From contig NZ_LR027880.1 in assembly GCF_900537995.1 (NCBI RefSeq), positions 821,501 through 885,500 of the forward strand: DNA of 64,000 nt, written 5' to 3'. The notes under the pieces are model-generated. The model did not search any database and was not told the DNA's origin. It worked only from the letters and a program-made list of their open reading frames with translations. This DNA is from Roseburia intestinalis L1-82 (GTDB taxonomy: Bacteria; Bacillota; Clostridia; Lachnospirales; Lachnospiraceae). The position numbers were made by a program, and so were the translations under genes. Shown here piece by piece: positions 15,218-24,442 of this stretch (position 1 is its first letter; each line of letters begins with the position of its first letter).

Positions 15218-17283
15218 AAAAGGTATTGATTTTAGGTGCCAACAGCTATATTGGCAACTCATTTCAAAAATATATTGGAGAAAATTATAATGACCAGTAT
15301 GAGGTTCATAAAGTCAGTCTGCGTGGTGAGGCGTGGAAAGAGGATGACTGGTCGGAGTATGAAAGTGTGATCAATGTTACTGCAAAAGTACATATTACAA
15401 ATGAACGATTTACGGAAGCAGAAATCAAAGAATATAATGATATTAATTGTACTCTGGCATGTGAAGCGGCTGTAAAAGCAATAAATGAAGGTGTTGGACA
15501 GTATATATTCCTAAGCACTATGAGTATTTACGGAATAGGTGACTCTAAGAAGCCGGTTGTTGTTGATGAGAGTACAAAACCGAATCCGCAAAATCCTTAT
15601 GGAAAAAGTAAGTGGAAAGCAGAAGTTGGATTAAATAAAATATTTCAAAACAATGGAAATAAACAAAAAACAAAACTGGTGATCATACGACCACCTATGG
15701 TATACGGTGAGGGCTGCAAAGGGAATTTTCAGACATTGGTTAAATTGGCAAAAATATGTCCGGTTTTTCCTGATTATCCGAATGGAAGAAGCATGTTATT
15801 TGTGGATAATCTGAGTGAATTTATGGCTCAGGTAATAAAAAATCAGATGGAAGGTGTTTTTTTTCCTCAGGATCGAAAATATGTCAATACAGCAGATATG
15901 GTGGCAGCAATAGCAAGTGCTAATGGGAAAAAAATAAGAAAATGTAAAATATTTAATCCGTTTGTGGATATTGGAAAATATGCGCCTGGAAAAGTTGGGC
16001 GAATGGTGCGGAAAGCATTTGGAACATTAGTTTATGACAGTGAAATAAGTAAAAATGATATATTTGACTATCAAAAATATGGTATGGAAGATGGTATTCG
16101 GCCAGAACATAAAAAACGCGTATTAATGTTGGCACATGTATCTTCGATGATAGACTTGTTTAACATGCGAAATATTGAAATGCTTCAGAAAATGGGGTAT
16201 GAAGTACATGTTGCAGCTAATTTTAAAGTCGGAAATGTCAGTTCCGCACAGCGTATCGAGGAATTTAAAAAGGAACTTGAACAAAAAAATATAAAATGGT
16301 TTCAGATTGATTTTGAGAGAAATGTATTTCATTTTGGCAAAAATGCTAAAGCGTATCAACAGTTAAAGACACTTTTGTCAGAAAAAAAATATCAATTTAT
16401 ACATTGCCATAGTCCTATAGGTGGTGTGTTAGGACGGTTAGCTGCACATAAATACCATATACCGGTAATTTATACAGCACATGGATTTCATTTTTTTCAG
16501 GGAGCACCAAAGAAAAACTGGCTGCTGTTTTATCCAGTAGAATGGTTGCTTAGTTTCTGGACAGATACACTTGTGACAATCAATAGAGAGGATTATGATA
16601 GAGCAAAGAAGCATATGCATGCTAAAAGAATTCTTTATGTGCCAGGAGTTGGGGTTAATCTTGGGGATGCAAAGAATAATATAGAGTATTCCGGCGAGGA
16701 AAAAAGAATAAAAAAACGAAAAGAACTTGGCATACCAGAAGATGCTTTCCTGATAGCACAGGTGGCGGAGTTAACTGCAAGAAAGAATCAGAGAACAGTG
16801 ATTACGGCAGTGGAAAAATTAAATGAGCCTAACATCTACTATGTGATGTGTGGAATTGGAGAAAAAAAAGAAGAGCTGGAAGAACAGGTGAGAAAGGGAG
16901 GAATGGAGTCCCGGATTCTTTTTTTGGGATTTCGAACAGATATAGATGATATTTTAGATTGTGCCGATTGCTTTGTTTTGTCTTCTTATCAAGAGGGACT
17001 GTCTGTGGCATTGATGGAAGCAATGACAGAGGGACTTCCTGTTGTTTGTGGAAAAATCAGAGGCAATGTTGACCTGGTCGAAAATGGTGTTGGAGGCTAT
17101 CTGGTAGCACCGGGAGAAGAAAGTGAGTACAGAAAAGCGTTTACAAAATTATATGAGATGAAACAAAAAGAACCACATAGATTTGAAAATATGGGACAGG
17201 CGAATCAGTGTAAAATGAAAGAGTTTAGCAAGGAAAATGTGGATAAGATTATGTGGGAGATATATAAGAATATTGGAAAATAG
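15214..17283 (+). CDS. Fusion of NAD-dependent sugar epimerase/reductase and GT4 glycosyltransferase
   Basis: 689 residues in two domains. Residues 1 to about 295 are an extended short-chain dehydrogenase (ILGANSYIGNSF dinucleotide loop, STMSIYG, catalytic YGKSK, VYGEG), like epimerase/4-ketoreductases that finish UDP-QuiNAc or FucNAc. Residues of about 305-689 are a GT4-type, GT-B glycosyltransferase (HCHSPIGGVLGRLAAHK, AHGFHFFQGAPKKNW, and the EGLSVALMEAMTEGLPVV donor motif). In related loci these are usually separate adjacent genes. Here the frame runs through without a stop at the junction (about GIRPEHKKRVLMLAHV). It probably makes the 6-deoxy-HexNAc donor and/or adds the second sugar. 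The start overlaps the sugar transferase stop by 4 bp (ATGA). Confidence 0.88.
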   Translation: MKKVLILGANSYIGNSFQKYIGENYNDQYEVHKVSLRGEAWKEDDWSEYESVINVTAKVHITNERFTEAEIKEYNDINCTLACEAAVKAINEGVGQYIFLSTMSIYGIGDSKKPVVVDESTKPNPQNPYGKSKWKAEVGLNKIFQNNGNKQKTKLVIIRPPMVYGEGCKGNFQTLVKLAKICPVFPDYPNGRSMLFVDNLSEFMAQVIKNQMEGVFFPQDRKYVNTADMVAAIASANGKKIRKCKIFNPFVDIGKYAPGKVGRMVRKAFGTLVYDSEISKNDIFDYQKYGMEDGIRPEHKKRVLMLAHVSSMIDLFNMRNIEMLQKMGYEVHVAANFKVGNVSSAQRIEEFKKELEQKNIKWFQIDFERNVFHFGKNAKAYQQLKTLLSEKKYQFIHCHSPIGGVLGRLAAHKYHIPVIYTAHGFHFFQGAPKKNWLLFYPVEWLLSFWTDTLVTINREDYDRAKKHMHAKRILYVPGVGVNLGDAKNNIEYSGEEKRIKKRKELGIPEDAFLIAQVAELTARKNQRTVITAVEKLNEPNIYYVMCGIGEKKEELEEQVRKGGMESRILFLGFRTDIDDILDCADCFVLSSYQEGLSVALMEAMTEGLPVVCGKIRGNVDLVENGVGGYLVAPGEESEYRKAFTKLYEMKQKEPHRFENMGQANQCKMKEFSKENVDKIMWEIYKNIGK

Positions 17284-17398
17284 GTAATACTATTGCAATG
17301 TATATTGTTATAAAGTTTGTTTTGAGATGATGCATGGAAATGTGATATCGGAAATACAGTTGGAAGTATTGTAAAGTAATATGTTGGAAGGAATGAGA

Positions 17399-18214
17399 AT
17401 GGTGCCTGATATATCTGTATTAATGGGAATATATAATGAAAAGAAAAAAGAACAGGTAGAGATGGCAATTTCATCTATCTTAAATCAATCGTACAGTAAC
17501 TTTGAATTTATTATCTGCGATGATGGTTCGTCAGAAGAATTCTTCTTGTGGCTGCAGGAGTACTGTAAGACAGACGAACGGATTCATCTCCTTCGAAATG
17601 AAAAAAATGAAGGGTTGTCAAAGGCATTGAACAGGTGCCTGAAATATGCAAAGGGAGAATATATTGCACGAATGGATGCGGATGATATCTCGTTGCCGGA
17701 GCGTTTTGAAAAACAAGTTATGTTTTTAAAAACACATCCGGAATACGCATTTACAGGAAGCGCAGTCAGCCTGATTGATGAGGGGGGGATTTGGGGAGAA
17801 CGTAAGCCATCAGAAAGACCACAGAAAACAGATTTTTTGTGGACATCCCCATTTATACATCCGTCGATTATGATGAAAACAAGTGTCCTGCAGAATATGA
17901 ATGGATATACGACAGCGGATTATGCAGAAAGAACAGAAGATTACGATTTGTTTATGCGTTTATATGCAGCAGGAGAAAAAGGGTACAATTTACAGGAAAA
18001 ATTATTTTTGTACCGCGAAGACAGAAATGCATTTGCGAAAAGAAAATATCGTTATAGAATAAATGAAGCCAAAGTACGTTATATTGGATTTGGACAACTC
18101 GGAATACGAAAAGGAAGTATGAAATATATAATAAAGCCACTGGTGGTAGGAGTGTTACCTGGATTTGTGCTGCAGAAGCTGCATAAGAGACAATTTGGAG
18201 AAAAAGAGGGATGA
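17399..18214 (+). CDS. GT2 family glycosyltransferase
   Basis: 272 residues from the ATG at 17399, chosen because GGAAGG lies 7 bp upstream; in-frame ATGs at 17381 and 17393 are less well placed. The GT-A fold is clear: DISVLMGIYNEKK at the start, nucleotide-binding IICDDGSSEE, ARMDADDISLPERF with the DxD motif (about 92), and a WTSPFIHPSIMM / AERTEDYDLFMRL acceptor-side segment with the catalytic ED. It is cytoplasmic or membrane-associated and adds one sugar to the lipid-linked repeat. Donor and linkage cannot be told. It overlaps the next gene by 4 bp. Confidence 0.88.
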   Translation: MVPDISVLMGIYNEKKKEQVEMAISSILNQSYSNFEFIICDDGSSEEFFLWLQEYCKTDERIHLLRNEKNEGLSKALNRCLKYAKGEYIARMDADDISLPERFEKQVMFLKTHPEYAFTGSAVSLIDEGGIWGERKPSERPQKTDFLWTSPFIHPSIMMKTSVLQNMNGYTTADYAERTEDYDLFMRLYAAGEKGYNLQEKLFLYREDRNAFAKRKYRYRINEAKVRYIGFGQLGIRKGSMKYIIKPLVVGVLPGFVLQKLHKRQFGEKEG

Positions 18215-19122
18215 TAGGAATTGTAATTTTAAATTACCGGAATTGGCAAGATACGTTGCGATGTATACAAAGCATTGCAGATAATCCACCTCAGGAGAAA
18301 TATCAAATTATTTTGGTGGATAATGCATCTCCAAATGCTCCGGAATTTGATTTGCGGGATATCATAGAAAAATATGATATTGTATACATACAAAATGAAA
18401 AAAATAAGGGATATAATGCAGGAAATAATGTAGGAATAGCCAGAGCTCTGGAATTGGGATGTGATGCAATTTTAATCAGTAATAATGATGTGTGTTTTTC
18501 AGAAGATTGTATTCAGAAATTATGGGAATATGCTAAAACACATCCGAATGTTGGAATTGTTGGTCCAAAGATTCTGGACAAAAATGGAAGAATCCAGAAG
18601 AGTAATTTATGCAGACGGACAGGAATGAAAGAAAAATATCTGGTAAGAACCCGACTGAACGCCATCTTTCGCAAGGAGCATGCTACTTATTTTGGATTAG
18701 ATCGTGACTACAATACAACATTTGAGGTATATGCTGTGCTAGGCTGCTGTTTTTTGATGACGAGAGAATGTGCACAGGCAGTAACGCCTTTAGATGAGCA
18801 TCCGTTTTTGTATGAAGAAGAACTGATACTTGGAATTCAGATGGAACAGGCTGGATATCGTACGGTATATCATCCGGATGCAGTGATAGAGCATTTGCAT
18901 GGCGCAAGTACAAAGCATGTAAAGGCTTTTGCGTTTGCACATAACGTGAAAAGTGAGATATATTACTGCAGAGAATACTTAAAGGCCTCGGACGCTGCAA
19001 TATATCCTCTATACTGGTATAGAGTATGCCTATACCTGATTCGCTGTTTAAAGTACAGAGATTTCAGAAAAAACTGGAAATGGTTTCGGGAGATGACACG
19101 AGAAGAATTGGAAGATGCTTGA
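18211..19122 (+). CDS. GT2 family glycosyltransferase (rhamnosyltransferase-like)
   Basis: 303 residues. MIGIVILNYRNWQDTLRCI, ILVDNASPN and GYNAGNNVGIARALE are typical of the GT2 subgroup that includes rhamnosyltransferases (WbbL-like). The metal-binding segment is LISNNDVCFSED (about 90), with the later GCCFLMTRE and FLYEEELILGIQMEQAGY segments in place. ATGA overlap with the preceding gene implies coupled translation. It is the last gene before an internal promoter at 19134. The sugar transferred is unknown. Confidence 0.87.
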   Translation: MIGIVILNYRNWQDTLRCIQSIADNPPQEKYQIILVDNASPNAPEFDLRDIIEKYDIVYIQNEKNKGYNAGNNVGIARALELGCDAILISNNDVCFSEDCIQKLWEYAKTHPNVGIVGPKILDKNGRIQKSNLCRRTGMKEKYLVRTRLNAIFRKEHATYFGLDRDYNTTFEVYAVLGCCFLMTRECAQAVTPLDEHPFLYEEELILGIQMEQAGYRTVYHPDAVIEHLHGASTKHVKAFAFAHNVKSEIYYCREYLKASDAAIYPLYWYRVCLYLIRCLKYRDFRKNWKWFREMTREELEDA

Positions 19123-19133
19123 AATTAATAGTG

Positions 19134-19162
19134 TTGACGTCTATACTTTAAAAAGATATAAT
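19134..19162 (+). promoter_or_regulatory. Strong internal sigma-A-type promoter
   Basis: TTGACG (19134-19139) and TATAAT (19157-19162) stand 17 bp apart, nearly consensus, in the short gap between two GT2 genes. It would start a second transcript covering the ABC exporter and the CDP-sugar genes. Confidence 0.75.
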
Positions 19163-19188
19163 AAACTCGAGTTAAAATGGAGAAAAAG

Positions 19189-20028
19189 ATGAATAGAGTT
19201 TTAGTATCAATTATTATTCGCACTTGCCAGAGACCATACATTTTAAAAAGAGCGTTGGAAAGTATTGTGATACAGTCATATCCTGAAATACAAGTTGTTA
19301 TTGTTGAAGATGGCAATAATGAGTCAGAAAAATTTATAAAAGAAAATTTTTCAATGCTTAATATATGTTATGTTGCCACTGGAAAGAAAGTGGGAAGAGC
19401 AAAAGCTGGAAATATAGGGCTGGAATTATCAGAAGGTGTTTTCTTGAATTTCCTTGATGATGATGACATGTTGTTTGAAAATCATGTACAGACCTTGGTT
19501 GAAACATTAAAAAAAGTAAAAAATCGTGCGGCATATAGTATAGCTGAGGAACGTAGGCTAAAAATATCTAATACGACACCTAATGATTATAAAATTAAAG
19601 GAAAAAGTATTCGATTTAAGCAGCCGTACAATCGAATGCTTTTATATACATTTAATTATATTCCAATTCAGTCTATTATGTTTCATCGGAGCTTATATGA
19701 ACAACTAGGTGGATTTGATGAACACTTAGATGCCTTGGAAGACTGGGATTTATGGGTAAGATATTCGACAAAAACCGACTTTTGTTTTGTAGAAAAAACA
19801 ACATCATGCTATCATGTTCCTTATGAAAAGAAATTAAAAAAAAGACGTGCTGAGAATTTGAGTGAATATAGAGATGCAATTTATGAAAATTTTTCTAATT
19901 ATGAAATCAGCTTGAATATAAGAGATATTAATAAAGAAATGACATATGTAATTAGAGAATATAAAAATAATGGAATTATTCGATATATACGAATGTTTTT
20001 TAGAGCACTTTTCTTTGGTGAAAGATAA
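19189..20028 (+). CDS. GT2 family glycosyltransferase
   Basis: 279 residues from the ATG at 19189, chosen because GGAG lies 6 bp upstream; an in-frame ATG at 19177 overlaps that ribosome site. GT-A features: RVLVSIIIRTCQRPYILKRA, VVIVEDGNNES, GRAKAGNIGLE, and FLNFLDDDDMLFENH with the DxD motif. HLDALEDWDLWVRYS carries the probable catalytic acid. First gene after the 19134 promoter, 17 bp before the ABC permease gene, so it is likely co-transcribed with the exporter. Donor sugar unknown. Confidence 0.87.
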   Translation: MNRVLVSIIIRTCQRPYILKRALESIVIQSYPEIQVVIVEDGNNESEKFIKENFSMLNICYVATGKKVGRAKAGNIGLELSEGVFLNFLDDDDMLFENHVQTLVETLKKVKNRAAYSIAEERRLKISNTTPNDYKIKGKSIRFKQPYNRMLLYTFNYIPIQSIMFHRSLYEQLGGFDEHLDALEDWDLWVRYSTKTDFCFVEKTTSCYHVPYEKKLKKRRAENLSEYRDAIYENFSNYEISLNIRDINKEMTYVIREYKNNGIIRYIRMFFRALFFGER

Positions 20029-20045
20029 GGTGAACGGGAGGAAAA

Positions 20046-20831
20046 ATGATTAAAATATTAATTAAAGATAGAAAACTTATATGGGAATTGGCGAAAAACG
20101 ATTGTAAAGCCAGATTTTCATCGTCAATATTGGGAGTTGTATGGACAATACTTCAACCACTTATAAATATGCTTGTTATATGGTTGGTGTTTCAGGTTGG
20201 ATTTAAATCATCTAATCTGAGTGGTGATATTCCTTTTATTATTTGGTATATGCCGGCATTTCTTATATGGAATTATTTTCAGGAAGCAACAAGTCAGGCA
20301 ACAAATAGTCTGCTAGAGTACAGCTACCTGGTAAAAAAGGTAAATTTTGATGTAGAAGTTATACCGCCCATTAAGGTGGTTTCTAATGCACTAATTCACT
20401 TTTTCTTTATTTTCTTTATTATATTTGTGAATTTGTGTTATGGAAAGATGCCTACAATATATTATTTGCAAGTAATATATTATTTATTCTGCACGGCGGT
20501 ATTTTCTCTGGCAATTGGATGGCTTTGTTCTGCAATTGCACCATTCGCAGCAGATATTTCTAATATTATTTCTATTATTATCCAGTTGGGATTCTGGATT
20601 ACACCTATATTTTGGGATCCATCGGCATTGACAGATACAGCTGCTTTTTTTATGAAGATGAATCCTATGTATTATATTTGCATGGGATATAGGGACTGTT
20701 TTGTATATGATGTCCCTTTTTATGAACATCCTGTATTGATGACATATTTCTGGATAGTAACTATTGTGATTTGGTTGATCGGAACTAGATTATATAAAAA
20801 AGCAAAAGCTCATTTTGATGATGTGCTGTAA
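20046..20831 (+). CDS. wzm: Polysaccharide ABC exporter, permease subunit (Wzm/TagG type)
   Basis: 261 residues with six predicted membrane segments. The N-terminus (LIWELAKNDCKARFSSSILG) and following VVWTILQPLINMLVIWLVF match the ABC-2 family, which exports O-antigen or teichoic acid. This permease pairs with the ATPase encoded 18 bp downstream to move the finished undecaprenyl-linked glycan across the cytoplasmic membrane. An ABC route means that chain growth happens mainly inside the cell, which makes the two ligase/polymerase-like proteins at 5727 and 7723 interesting as possible ligases. GGGAGG-type ribosome site upstream. Confidence 0.9.
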   Translation: MIKILIKDRKLIWELAKNDCKARFSSSILGVVWTILQPLINMLVIWLVFQVGFKSSNLSGDIPFIIWYMPAFLIWNYFQEATSQATNSLLEYSYLVKKVNFDVEVIPPIKVVSNALIHFFFIFFIIFVNLCYGKMPTIYYLQVIYYLFCTAVFSLAIGWLCSAIAPFAADISNIISIIIQLGFWITPIFWDPSALTDTAAFFMKMNPMYYICMGYRDCFVYDVPFYEHPVLMTYFWIVTIVIWLIGTRLYKKAKAHFDDVL

Positions 20832-20849
20832 AAGTAAATTGGAGAAAAG

Positions 20850-22154
20850 ATGGATAGTAATTTATCAATAGAAGTTAAAAATTTGGTTAAAGTATATAAC
20901 TTATATAACAACTCATCGGACAGATTAAAAGAGATTCTTAGTATTAGTGGAAAAAAATATCATGGTGAATATTATGCTTTGAATGGTATTGATTTTTCAG
21001 TAAAAAAAGGAGAAACTTTTGGAATAATTGGTACAAATGGTGCAGGAAAATCTACTTTGTTAAAAATGATTACAGGCGTAGCGACACCCACGAGTGGTTC
21101 GGTAGAAGTAAATGGAAAGATTTCTGCGTTGTTGGAATTAGGAGCTGGGTTTAATAAAAATTATACAGGAATTGAAAATATCTATTTAAATGGAACAATG
21201 ATGGGATACTCTAGGGAGGAAATGAAGCAGAGAGTAGAATCAATTGTAGAGTTTGCAGATATTGGAGATTTTATTTATCAGCCGGTAAAAACTTACTCAA
21301 GTGGAATGTTTGCACGTTTGGCTTTTGCGGTAGCAATTAATATTGAACCTGAAATTTTAATTGTGGATGAAGCTTTATCGGTTGGTGATGTATTCTTTCA
21401 GAATAAATGTTATAAAAAATTTGAAGAATTAAGAGAAAAGAATATTACGGTAATATTTGTATCACATGATATTGGGACAGTAAAACAGTTATGCTCACGT
21501 GTTTTATGGATAGAACATGGCGAGCAGCAAATGTTAGGGGATAGTGTTGAGGTTTGTAATGAATATTCAAATAGTATTTTGAAAAAGCGGGGAGTAGAAT
21601 ACGAAAAAAATGGTGCCGTACAAAATAAAAAAACAACTTTGATATCTAAAAAATTGAAATTAGAGGAATTCCCTGCGATAACATATACAAATGAAAGTAT
21701 TTTAAACGAAGAAGTAAAGATTATTTCTAGTTTTATATCAGATCATAATGGAAAAAGAGTTTCTTCGTGCTTGGCAGGGGAACGTTATACATTATCCATA
21801 GTATTCTCATCTAAGCGAGATATTTCACAGTGTATAGCAGGATTTGTAATAGAAACCGTAAAGGGTCTTTGGGTGATAAACTGTAATAGTTTAACATCTG
21901 GATTGGAAGAGACATTTTCTATAGTACATGATTCTATAAATAAAATAGATTTTGAATTTGTAATGCCTAAATTGATGAATGGTGATTATGTAATAGGAGT
22001 TGCCATTTCAGAAGGCAGTATAATGGATTTTAGTGTTCTAACCTGGTTATATAATGTATTATATTTACAAATTACAAACGTTGGAAATAATGACGGAATT
22101 TTAAAACTTGATACGGAAGTGAAAATTTATAGTAAAGGAATGGAAAATGAGTAA
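20850..22154 (+). CDS. wzt: Polysaccharide ABC exporter, ATPase subunit with C-terminal glycan-binding domain (Wzt type)
   Basis: 434 residues. The ABC domain (1 to about 245) has Walker A GTNGAGKST, signature YSSGMFARLAFA, Walker B ILIVDEAL and a switch His in FVSHDIG. The remaining ~180 residues form a beta-rich extension like the Wzt C-terminal domain, which in characterised systems recognises the end-cap of the glycan and couples chain completion to export. The methyltransferase gene directly downstream overlaps by 8 bp and could add such a cap. Works with the permease encoded at 20046. Confidence 0.92.
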   Translation: MDSNLSIEVKNLVKVYNLYNNSSDRLKEILSISGKKYHGEYYALNGIDFSVKKGETFGIIGTNGAGKSTLLKMITGVATPTSGSVEVNGKISALLELGAGFNKNYTGIENIYLNGTMMGYSREEMKQRVESIVEFADIGDFIYQPVKTYSSGMFARLAFAVAINIEPEILIVDEALSVGDVFFQNKCYKKFEELREKNITVIFVSHDIGTVKQLCSRVLWIEHGEQQMLGDSVEVCNEYSNSILKKRGVEYEKNGAVQNKKTTLISKKLKLEEFPAITYTNESILNEEVKIISSFISDHNGKRVSSCLAGERYTLSIVFSSKRDISQCIAGFVIETVKGLWVINCNSLTSGLEETFSIVHDSINKIDFEFVMPKLMNGDYVIGVAISEGSIMDFSVLTWLYNVLYLQITNVGNNDGILKLDTEVKIYSKGMENE

Positions 22155-23586
22155 ATATGATTTTGGATATGAACTAGAACAAGGCAGTACTAATAAATGG
22201 GCATTTGAGATGGTTGAAAAAAAATGTTGTAGGGTATTGGAATTGGGCCCTGCAATCGGTAATTTGACGTTTCATCTGACAAATGAAAAAATGTGTCAGG
22301 TAGATATTGTAGAGATTAACGAAGAGGACGGAAAAAGAACTGCAGAATTTGCAAAAAATGCCCAGATTGGACCAATAAATGGTAATTTAAATTCTGATGT
22401 ATGGTATGACAATCTACAGAATGAAAAATATGATTATATAATTGCATTAGATGTTTTAGAACATTTAGAAAATCCAGAGCATGTTTTGATACTTTTAAAA
22501 AAGCTGTTACAAAAAGATGGAAAAATATTGCTTTCAATTCCAAATTTAGCCCATAATGCAGTGATTTTGGAGTTATTAAACAATGATTTCCGCTATCATG
22601 ATTTGGGATTACTGGATCAGACACATGTTCATTTTTTTGCATATAAGTCAATAATTAAAATGATTAAAAATGCGGAATTATATATTAGCTATATAAATGC
22701 TATAAAAAAAGGTGTAACGGATACTGAAATACAAGTTGATTTTGAAAATGTGCCACCTGAAGTTGAACAGTATTTAAAAATGAGAAAGTATGCAGATGCA
22801 TATCAGTATTTATTTATATTAGGAAAAGAGCAGTCTGAAATAATGGATTATTTGAACGATGGAATAATCCAAGAAGATATGTGTGAAACCAAAATATTAG
22901 TGGATGGCATGATAAAAAATGAATTAGTGTTCAGAAATCATTATGAAAATGTTTCTATAGAGATAGATATGGCTGCATACAAGAATGCCAATAGCATAAG
23001 ATTGGTACCAATAGAAAAAAAAGCGCTGATATACGATTTGCAGGTGTATGAAATAGATGAAAATGAAAAAGAAATAGAATTAAACTATAATTGGACAACT
23101 GGGATTCAAATTGACAACTCTTGTGTGATCTTAACGGATGAAGGTAGGGAAATCAATTATCTTATCAGTACAAGCACGAAAAAAATTAAAGTTTTGTTTA
23201 AATGTATGCTGCAATCAGAGCTTTTAGTTCAAAAAGCATTAAAGTTAAATAAAATAAAAAACGAATTATTGGATATTATTAATGAGAAAAATTTAGAAAA
23301 AACAAGGTTGGAGGAAGAAATACAGAATAAAAAGGAAAATGAAGAAAGAATCTGCATAAAGGTTAATGAATTGCAATATGAAAATCATCAATTACAGATG
23401 GAAAAAGGCAGAATGGCAGATGAAATACAAGACATTAATCAACAATTGCAAGATAAACTGGAGGAGTTATTTGATAAAGAACAAAAAAACAATGAATTAG
23501 AAAAAGAACTGACGACTATTAAGTCTAATATACTATATCGAATTTATATGAAAATATATAAAGGATTACATAGGAAGGGGATTTAG
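22147..23586 (+). CDS. SAM-dependent methyltransferase with coiled-coil tail, candidate chain-capping enzyme
   Basis: 479 residues. Residues 1 to about 190 are a class I methyltransferase: VLELGPAIGNLTFHL (SAM loop), IVEINEEDG, YDYIIALDVLEHLENPEHV and LLSIPNLAH. The middle (about 240-365) is beta-rich and unassigned. Residues of about 370-465 form a long Glu/Lys/Gln coiled coil, ending in a basic tail that may touch the membrane. Methyltransferases with coiled coils next to Wzt act as chain-length-controlling caps in characterised O-antigen systems (WbdD-like); whether this one does is inferred from context. Overlaps the ATPase gene by 8 bp. Confidence 0.8.
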   Translation: MSKYDFGYELEQGSTNKWAFEMVEKKCCRVLELGPAIGNLTFHLTNEKMCQVDIVEINEEDGKRTAEFAKNAQIGPINGNLNSDVWYDNLQNEKYDYIIALDVLEHLENPEHVLILLKKLLQKDGKILLSIPNLAHNAVILELLNNDFRYHDLGLLDQTHVHFFAYKSIIKMIKNAELYISYINAIKKGVTDTEIQVDFENVPPEVEQYLKMRKYADAYQYLFILGKEQSEIMDYLNDGIIQEDMCETKILVDGMIKNELVFRNHYENVSIEIDMAAYKNANSIRLVPIEKKALIYDLQVYEIDENEKEIELNYNWTTGIQIDNSCVILTDEGREINYLISTSTKKIKVLFKCMLQSELLVQKALKLNKIKNELLDIINEKNLEKTRLEEEIQNKKENEERICIKVNELQYENHQLQMEKGRMADEIQDINQQLQDKLEELFDKEQKNNELEKELTTIKSNILYRIYMKIYKGLHRKGI

Positions 23587-23588
23587 TT

Positions 23589-24422
23589 GTGAATAAGGTG
23601 AGCGTGATTATGCCTTGCTATAATGATGGACAATACATTATGGAGGCAATTGATTCGGTAAGACAACAGACGTATAAGGACTGGGAACTTATTATTGTTG
23701 ATGATGGATCGGATGATGAAGAGACAATTAGAATTATAGATTCAATACAGGATGAAAATATAAAAATATATCATACAAATCATTTGCACCCGGCAGGAGC
23801 CAGAAACTATGGGATAGAACGAGCAAATGGAATATATATTTTACCTGTAGATTCGGATGATAAAATTGAAAAAACATATATGGAAAAGGCTGTAAAAAAA
23901 ATAGAATCCAATGACAAAATAGGAGTTGTGTATTGCGAGGCAGATTTGTTTGGAGAAAAAACAGGAAAATGGCAACTTCCGCAATACTCCTTTGATAAAA
24001 TGTTATTAGATAATATTGTATTCGTAACAGCTTTGTTTTATAAGAAAGACTGGGAATCTGTCGGTGGTTTTAACACCAATATGGAAGCAGGAATGGAAGA
24101 CTATGATTTCTGGCTTGGTATATTAGAACTGGGAAAGGAAATTTATCAGATTCCGGAAATACTGTTTCATTATCGAATAAAGCCTGTATCTAGAACAACA
24201 GGATTTCAGTCAGATTATATTCAAATCCAAAAAGTATATCGTCAGATTTATGATAATCACAAACACTTTTATAAAATACATCAGGAAGATTATGACAAAA
24301 TTTTAAGGGATGCTTTAATAGAACAGATAGCGATTCGTTCTAAGTATGAGAAACAATTTGAAAAAATTGAAAGATATTATAGAATACCGATTGTTAGAAA
24401 AGTATTAAAAAAATTAATTTAG
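23589..24422 (+). CDS. GT2 family glycosyltransferase (GTG start)
   Basis: 277 residues. The GTG start is supported by AGGAAGGGG upstream. NKVSVIMPCYNDGQYIMEAI, LIIVDDGSDDEE, GARNYGIERANG and LPVDSDDKIEKTY (DxD) are standard GT2 elements, and NMEAGMEDYDFWLGILE carries the catalytic-acid region. The gene follows the methyltransferase by 2 bp and belongs to the same transcript. It should add one residue of the glycan. Specificity cannot be read from the sequence. Confidence 0.88.
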   Translation: MNKVSVIMPCYNDGQYIMEAIDSVRQQTYKDWELIIVDDGSDDEETIRIIDSIQDENIKIYHTNHLHPAGARNYGIERANGIYILPVDSDDKIEKTYMEKAVKKIESNDKIGVVYCEADLFGEKTGKWQLPQYSFDKMLLDNIVFVTALFYKKDWESVGGFNTNMEAGMEDYDFWLGILELGKEIYQIPEILFHYRIKPVSRTTGFQSDYIQIQKVYRQIYDNHKHFYKIHQEDYDKILRDALIEQIAIRSKYEKQFEKIERYYRIPIVRKVLKKLI

Positions 24423-24442
24423 AATTTTATGGAGGAAATTTA

